From: PALSA-505 sp036501145
GTDB lineage: Bacteria; Actinomycetota; Actinomycetes; Streptosporangiales; Streptosporangiaceae
Assembly (NCBI GenBank): GCA_036501145.1
Contig: DASYAV010000164.1
Coordinates: 124,001-188,000, forward strand
Length of the DNA stretch: 64,000 nucleotides
Direction of reading: 5' to 3'
Shown here: positions 59,556-64,000 of the stretch, piece by piece
Position numbering within the stretch: the stretch's first letter is position 1
Layout of the letters: every line of letters begins with the position of its first letter
The notes under the pieces: generated by a model
What the model was told of the DNA's origin: nothing
What the model saw: the letters and a program-made list of their open reading frames with translations, nothing else
Databases searched by the model: none
Program-made: the position numbers and the translations under genes

Positions 59556-61195
59556 CCGCGCCGGATGTGCCGCACGGCCTGGGTCTTGGGCGGCCCGGCC
59601 TGCCGGGGACGTCGCTCAACGCGGCCCGCCGTGCCCGCGAGATGGCGGCCGTGGCTGAGCGCGGCCAGGTGGACCTGCTCGTCGTGGGCGGCGGCGTCAC
59701 CGGCGCCGGGGTGGCGCTGGACGCGGCGTCCCGTGGGCTTTCGGTGGTGCTGGCCGAACGGCATGACCTGGCCTCGGGCACCAGCCGGTGGAGCTCCAAA
59801 CTGGTCCATGGCGGGCTGCGCTACCTGGCCCGCGGTGAGATCGGCATCGCCTACGAGAGCGCGGCCGAGCGTGGCCTGATCATGGCCAGGCTCGCGCCGC
59901 ACCTGGCCAGGCCGCTGCCGATGATCTACCCGTGGGGGCCGGAGAGCAGCCGCGGGTCCCGGGCGCTGACCGGGTTCGGCTTGGCCGCCGCCGACGTGCT
60001 GCGGCTGGCCGCCGGCACCCGTCGCGCCATCCTGCCCGGCCCCCGGCGGCTGTCCAGGGCCGAGGTCATGGCGGTCATGCCCCAGCTTCGCCGTGACGTG
60101 AGCGGCGGCTGGCTGTCCTGGGACGGCCAGCTCACCGACGACGCCCGGCTGGTGCTGGCCATCGCCCGCACCGCGGCCGGTTTCGGCGCGGTCATCCTGA
60201 CCCGGTGCGCGGCGAGCGGCCTCACCGGGCGCGGGGCGACACTCACCGACGGGCTGACCGGCGAGTCATTCCAGATTCGCGCGCGGGCCGTGGTCAACGC
60301 GGCCGGGGTGTGGGCCGGGCAGCTGGCCGAGGGTGTCCGGCTGCGGCCCAGCCGCGGCACGCACCTGGTGCTGGCCGACGCCGCGTTCGGCGGGCTGCGG
60401 GCCGGGCTGATCGCGCCGGTGCCCGGCGAGCACAACAGGTACGTGCTCGCGCTCCCGGTGCCGGGAGAGCCGCGGGTGTACGTGGGGCTCACCGACGAGC
60501 CGGTGGACGGGCCGGTGCCCGACGTGCCCGAGCCCAGCCAGGACGAGATCACGTTCCTGCTCGGCGCGGTCAGCGGCCTGCTCGGCACCCCGCTCAGCCC
60601 GGGCGACATCCTCGGCGCGTTCGCCGGGCTGCGCCCGCTGCTGGGCGGCCAGCAGGGCGGTACGCCGACCGCGGACCTGTCCCGGCGGCACACCGTGCTC
60701 ACCTCGCCGGACGGCGTCGTCACCGTGGTCGGCGGCAAACTCACCACCTACCGGCGGATGGCACGGGACGCCGTGGACGCGGCGCTGTCTGGGCGGTGGG
60801 CCGGGCGGCCGGCCGGGCCGAGCCGTACCGCGCGGCTGCCGCTGGCCGGTGCCGCGCCCGTGTCGTCGCTGGCCCGGGTGCCGGCTCCCGCCCGGCTGGT
60901 CGCCAGGTACGGCACGGAAGCCCCGCTGGTGCACGGCCTGGCCGGTCAGGACGCGGCGCTGGCCGCCCCGGTGGCCGACGGGCTGCCCACCATCGCGGCC
61001 GAGTTCGCGTTCGCCGTGGCGCACGAAGGCGCCCTCGATCCCGGCGACCTGCTGGATCGCAGGACCAGGATCGGGCTGGTTCCCGGCGACCGCCAGCGGG
61101 CGCTGGACGCCGCCGTCCGGGCGCTGGATGCGCAGCCTGTGACAGGCCTTGGCCGGCCAGGCGAACCCGGCCAAACGCAGGCCGGTCGGACCTAG
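59552..61195 (+). CDS. glpD: glycerol-3-phosphate dehydrogenase (FAD)
   Basis: 547 residues. VDLLVVGGGVTGAGVALDAA binds FAD, SSKLVHGGLRYLARGEIGIA is the family signature, VVNAAGVWAGQLAEGVRLRP the second contact and GKLTTYRRMARDAVDAALS the end of the catalytic domain. It oxidises sn-glycerol-3-phosphate to DHAP at the membrane. GTG 59552 overlaps the TetR stop. Same position as Rv2249c. A small-molecule tail GQTQAGRT is not conserved. Confidence 0.9.
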   Translation: MTAPDVPHGLGLGRPGLPGTSLNAARRAREMAAVAERGQVDLLVVGGGVTGAGVALDAASRGLSVVLAERHDLASGTSRWSSKLVHGGLRYLARGEIGIAYESAAERGLIMARLAPHLARPLPMIYPWGPESSRGSRALTGFGLAAADVLRLAAGTRRAILPGPRRLSRAEVMAVMPQLRRDVSGGWLSWDGQLTDDARLVLAIARTAAGFGAVILTRCAASGLTGRGATLTDGLTGESFQIRARAVVNAAGVWAGQLAEGVRLRPSRGTHLVLADAAFGGLRAGLIAPVPGEHNRYVLALPVPGEPRVYVGLTDEPVDGPVPDVPEPSQDEITFLLGAVSGLLGTPLSPGDILGAFAGLRPLLGGQQGGTPTADLSRRHTVLTSPDGVVTVVGGKLTTYRRMARDAVDAALSGRWAGRPAGPSRTARLPLAGAAPVSSLARVPAPARLVARYGTEAPLVHGLAGQDAALAAPVADGLPTIAAEFAFAVAHEGALDPGDLLDRRTRIGLVPGDRQRALDAAVRALDAQPVTGLGRPGEPGQTQAGRT

Positions 61196-61230
61196 GGCAG
61201 AGTTGAGACCTGCGGCCACGCGGGCCGGCG

Positions 61231-61236
61231 TACGAT
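61231..61236 (+). promoter_or_regulatory. leaderless -10 element TACGAT before cutA
   Basis: TACGAT is followed by 7 bases and ATG 61244; ATG 61238 lies only 1 base after it and so is not the start. Confidence 0.5.
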
Positions 61237-61243
61237 CATGGCC

Positions 61244-61615
61244 ATGGCGTCTCAGAGCGGCGCGGCGTCACCCTCCGGGGAGTCCGGCGCCGCGGGAGAG
61301 TTCCTCCAGGTGCAAACGACCACCGACTCACGACCCGAGGCGATGGAGCTTGCCCGGGCGGCAGTTCAGGCCAGGCTGGCCGCGTGCGCCCAGGTGGCTG
61401 GCCCTATCGCGAGCACGTTCTGGTGGGAGGGCGGCATCGAGCGTGCCGAAGAATGGCTGGTGATGCTCAAGCTGCCTGCAGACCGGTACAGCGAACTGGC
61501 CGCCTTCATCACCGAACGGCACAGCTACGACGAGCCGGAGATCGTGGCCCTGCCGATCCTCGCCGGGTCGGCCACTTACCTAAGCTGGATCCGGGAGGAG
61601 ACCCTCCAGAGTTAG
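61244..61615 (+). CDS. cutA: divalent-cation tolerance protein CutA
   Basis: 123 residues. TTTDSRPEAMELARAAVQAR, LAACAQVAGPIASTFWWEGG, EEWLVMLKLPADRYSELAAF and SYDEPEIVALPILAGSATYL are CutA1 landmarks; a small trimeric ferredoxin-like fold. CutA is linked with metal ion tolerance, but its exact role is unsettled. The N-terminal ~20 residues are disordered and not conserved. Confidence 0.88.
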   Translation: MASQSGAASPSGESGAAGEFLQVQTTTDSRPEAMELARAAVQARLAACAQVAGPIASTFWWEGGIERAEEWLVMLKLPADRYSELAAFITERHSYDEPEIVALPILAGSATYLSWIREETLQS

Positions 61616-61646
61616 ATGCGGCCTTCGTCCGGGAGGGAGCGGCGGC

Positions 61647-62600
61647 ATGGCAGCAGCCACGGCGGGCCCGGGCGCCGGTGACGGGCATCCAGCTGACGAG
61701 CGCCACCTGGACGGCCAGCAGCAGCCGGCCACAGCGGCATCCGGAGCCGACCACGGCCTGTTCGGCCCGGACTCGGTGACCTGGCGGGTGATGTCAGACC
61801 CGGTCATGTGGGTGGCCGGCTTCCGGGCGCTGTACCTGCAGGCGCTGCACCCCCGGGCGATGCGCGCCACCTGGCAGAACACGGCGTTCGCCGACCGCGA
61901 GCAGGCCTTCGCCCGGTTCGTCAGGACGAGCGAGTTCGTCCGGGTCCGCACCTACGGCAGCACCGCCGAGGCGGAACGCGCCGCTCGCCGGGTCCGCAAG
62001 ATCCACGCCACGCTGCGCGGCACCGACCTGGACGGCAGCACCTTCCGGCTGGACGAGCCCGAACTGCTGCTGTGGGTGCACTGCGGCGAGATCAGCTCCT
62101 ATGCGGACGTGGCCAGGCGCAGCGGCATGCCGGTCTCCTCGGCCGACCTGGACGGGTTCGTGGACGAGCAACGGCGCAGCGCCGCCCTTGTCGGCCTGGA
62201 TCCCGCGCAGGTGCCGGCCTCGATGGCCGAGATCGACGCGTACTACGCGCAGATCCGGCCCCGCCTGTACGCCTGCCCTGAGGCGAAGCAGGCGCTCCGG
62301 CAGTCCTACCATCCGCCGATGCCGGCCTCGCTGGCTCCGCTCAAGCTGATCGTGCCGCCGTTCAACACGCTCGCCTTCGCCACGCTGCCGCGGTGGGCGC
62401 GCCGGATGTACGGCTCTCCGGGCAGCGCGGCGACCGACCTGGCCGCTACCGCCACCCTGCGGGCTGCCCGCCGCGCCTCAACCGGCCTGCCCGGCAAGCT
62501 GCTCTACGAGCCCACGTTGCGGCAGATCGTCCGCGCCGCGGCCAGCGCCGCACCTGGCCGGCCCGGTGGCGGCGGCCCGGTGGCCGCGGCGGCCAGCTAA
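61647..62600 (+). CDS. MpaB-type (DUF2236) oxygenase-like protein
   Basis: 317 residues. DPVMWVAGFRALYLQALHPR, AMRATWQNTAFADREQAFAR, FVRVRTYGSTAEAERAARRV and the LLWVHCGEISSYADVAR helix with a conserved His are the DUF2236/MpaB domain. Related MpaB of fungi is a heme-like membrane oxygenase cleaving a carbon chain; the bacterial members are uncharacterised. GGGAGGGAG precedes ATG 61647. The N-terminal 45 residues are disordered. Confidence 0.83.
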   Translation: MAAATAGPGAGDGHPADERHLDGQQQPATAASGADHGLFGPDSVTWRVMSDPVMWVAGFRALYLQALHPRAMRATWQNTAFADREQAFARFVRTSEFVRVRTYGSTAEAERAARRVRKIHATLRGTDLDGSTFRLDEPELLLWVHCGEISSYADVARRSGMPVSSADLDGFVDEQRRSAALVGLDPAQVPASMAEIDAYYAQIRPRLYACPEAKQALRQSYHPPMPASLAPLKLIVPPFNTLAFATLPRWARRMYGSPGSAATDLAATATLRAARRASTGLPGKLLYEPTLRQIVRAAASAAPGRPGGGGPVAAAAS

Positions 62601-62623
62601 CGCGAACGGTTCCGGCGGAGTAG

Positions 62624-63268
62624 ATGGCACCACACCCGGGTCCGCTGCTGACCACGGCGGCGGCACTGCAACGGGCGGCGGACCTGGCCTGCCGGCCCGG
62701 GCCGCGGCGCATCCTCGGCCTGACCGGCCCACCAGGAGCGGGCAAGAGCACACTCGCCACCCGGCTGGCCGCCGGGCTGGGCCGCCGCGCGGTCGTCGTG
62801 CCGCTCGACGGGTTTCACCTGGCCGACGCGGAACTCATCCGCCTCGGCCGGCTGGGCCGCAAGGGCGCACCGGACACCTTCGACGTGGCGGGTTTCCTGG
62901 CCTTGCTGGCCCGCATCCGCCGGGCCGCCCCCGGCGAGACGGTGTATGCCCCCTCGTTCGGCAGGAAGATCGACCAGCCCATCGCGGGCAGCATCCCGGT
63001 GCCCGCCAGCACCCGCCTGGTCATCACCGAAGGCAACTACCTGCTGTTCAGCGAGCCGCCGTGGACCGAGGTCCGCAGCTTCCTCGACGAGGCGTGGTGG
63101 GTCGAGTTGCCCGCCGCCGAGCGGCGCAGCCGGCTGGTGGCGCGGCACGTGCGATGGGGAAAGACGCCCGAAGCCGCGCAGCGCTTCGTCGCCGCGTCCG
63201 ACGAAGCCAACGCCCGCACCGTAGCGCCGGGCCGTGCCCTGGCCGACCTCACCGTTCGGCCCGGCTGA
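62624..63268 (+). CDS. nucleoside/nucleotide-kinase-like P-loop protein
   Basis: 214 residues. Walker A LGLTGPPGAGKSTLATRLAA, VVVPLDGFHLADAELIRLGR, the lid-like segment GAPDTFDVAGFLALLARIRR and LVITEGNYLLFSEPPWTEVR (Walker B). This fits the uridine-kinase/YggC-like group, whose members phosphorylate nucleosides, pantothenate-like or sugar substrates. GGCGGAG precedes ATG 62624. Role unknown. Confidence 0.83.
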   Translation: MAPHPGPLLTTAAALQRAADLACRPGPRRILGLTGPPGAGKSTLATRLAAGLGRRAVVVPLDGFHLADAELIRLGRLGRKGAPDTFDVAGFLALLARIRRAAPGETVYAPSFGRKIDQPIAGSIPVPASTRLVITEGNYLLFSEPPWTEVRSFLDEAWWVELPAAERRSRLVARHVRWGKTPEAAQRFVAASDEANARTVAPGRALADLTVRPG

Positions 63269-63453
63269 GGCCCGGTCAGCGGAGCTCAGCTGCCACTCCA
63301 CGGCTTCCTTCCCGCCGGTACCTGGTTCGGGTGCTCTCCAGTAAACACCTGAGAATTTCCTTTCCACAGGGGCTGTATCGAACACGTTTTTGTCAGAGGG
63401 CCCGGCTAGGCTGGAGCCAGACATCGATCAGCAGGCCGGAGGGAGATGACCGC

Positions 63454-63732
63454 ATGTGTGACACCGCGCCGGAGAGCCCGGGTGAGGCGATCGCGGCGGT
63501 CACCGCCGGGCTTGCCTACCTGGCACGCGTCGATGCCGCCTCGCTGGGCACGTCCGCGCAGGCGGACTGCCTGCGGGCGCTGGAGCGGGCCGAGGCGGTG
63601 CACACCGCGGCGCGGGTGAATGTGCTGGCCGCCTTCCACGCTGCCGGCGGCTGTGAGCTGTACGGGTCGGGGTCCACGCGGATGCGCCTGGGCGCCGAGC
63701 TGGCCAGAGGCGTATCGGGTATCCGGCGATGA
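63454..63732 (+). pseudogene. truncated DUF222 (13E12-type) HNH-endonuclease gene
   Basis: The 92 residues match the start of DUF222/HNH proteins: TAGLAYLARVDAASLGTSAQ, ADCLRALERAEAVHTAARVN and VLAAFHAAGGCELYGSGSTR. Full-length members are about 400-500 residues with a C-terminal HNH nuclease; here the frame ends after GVSGIRR. GGAGGGAG lies 8 bases before ATG 63454. Probably a decayed or deleted copy. Confidence 0.7.
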
Positions 63733-63880
63733 CGTTCATCATCGCCAGCTGGCGACATCCGTCTCTACCGGGCTGGTCAGCGAAGAGTGAAAGTTGTCAC
63801 ATCCCCGTCACCGGCCGCTTAGCTCTAGCGCGAGGCTCGGCAGTGCACGGGGGAGTCCGATGGGTAGAGGAGATCATGAG

Positions 63881-64000
63881 ATGAACGAAGCCCGCGTCCT
63901 GGCCGATGGCCTGGGCTTTCCGGAGTCGCCCCGGTGGCACGAAGGCCGTGCCTGGCTGTGCAACTGGGGTGTCGGTGAGGTTCTCGCGGTCGGCGGGGAC
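63881..64000 (+). CDS. SMP-30/gluconolactonase-family protein (N-terminus only)
   Basis: ATG 63881 opens MNEARVLADGLGFPESPRWH, EGRAWLCNWGVGEVLAV and is still open at the window end. GFPESPRWHEGRAWL is the first blade of SMP-30-type lactonases with the metal-binding Glu. GAGGAG lies about 9 bases upstream. Confidence 0.75.
   Translation, partial: MNEARVLADGLGFPESPRWHEGRAWLCNWGVGEVLAVGGD

Overview
The window is about 70% G+C with mostly C/G third codon positions. It has many GTG starts, genes joined by 1-8 base overlaps, repeated leaderless promoters (TAnnnT about 7 bases before the start codon), F420-linked enzyme families and an ECF42-type sigma factor. All of this points to a chromosomal segment of a filamentous-type high-GC actinobacterium (Streptosporangiales or Streptomycetales-like). 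No rRNA, tRNA, CRISPR array or intact transposon was seen.

Layout. 1-1.8 kb: omega-amino-acid aminotransferase (cut by the window edge) with an Lrp/AsnC regulator. 1.9-6.2 kb: an oxidative sugar or sugar-acid route (IlvD/Edd dehydratase, uronate-dehydrogenase-like SDR, 2,5-dioxovalerate-type aldehyde dehydrogenase). 6.2-11.7 kb: frameshifted GNAT, secreted endonuclease/exonuclease/phosphatase, SAM methyltransferase, VOC protein, and the ECF42 sigma/YCII pair. 11.8-14 kb: zeta-toxin-like kinase with a coupled small gene, and a methyltransferase. 14.1-15.8 kb: large secreted protein of unknown function. 15.9-20.4 kb: beta-amino-acid aminotransferase, frameshifted mmsA, and two tandem luciferase-like oxidoreductases.

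20.3-28.7 kb is the most unusual part. A minus-strand run holds a HerA-type ATPase, a very acidic repeat-rich disordered protein, two ~148-residue paralogs, a 41-residue coupled ORF and a degenerate third paralog. It is divergent from a membrane-anchored, Ser-rich protein whose ATPase-like domain appears to lack a P-loop. Three direct repeats at exact 14-base steps lie between them. This is the best candidate for an undescribed system (defence, DNA translocation or secretion).

28.8-33.3 kb: gabT, a D-amino-acid aldolase/deaminase-like enzyme and an SMP-30 protein in one operon, preceded by a G1-type glutamic peptidase. 33.6-42.3 kb: an interrupted protocatechuate (beta-ketoadipate) gene set: pobA-pcaB, then an insert (membrane protein, ferritin-like protein, WYL regulator with a clear operator and two target-like genes), then a CoA-transferase beta subunit, pcaHG and pcaD. 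42.3-46.2 kb: AAA+ ATPase and a fused 2-oxoacid dehydrogenase E1. 46.3-46.5 kb: relic of an IS607-type serine recombinase. 46.7-51.5 kb: minus-strand operon (GntR, TPP enzyme, F420/PPOX protein, FAD monooxygenase, cupin), probably catabolic. 51.7-53.7 kb: esterase and a second G1 peptidase. 53.8-56.1 kb: FAH-family hydrolase and a SpoU methyltransferase-MarR fusion. 56.2-61.2 kb: diacylglycerol kinase, flavoprotein, TetR and glpD in the same order as M. tuberculosis Rv2252-Rv2249c. 61.2-64 kb: cutA, MpaB-type oxygenase, nucleoside-kinase-like P-loop protein, truncated DUF222 gene and the start of an SMP-30 gene.

Three genes (GNAT, mmsA, SpoU methyltransferase) are broken by single-base-type frameshifts in G/C runs. 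This could be real decay, but the pattern fits sequencing or assembly indels equally well.
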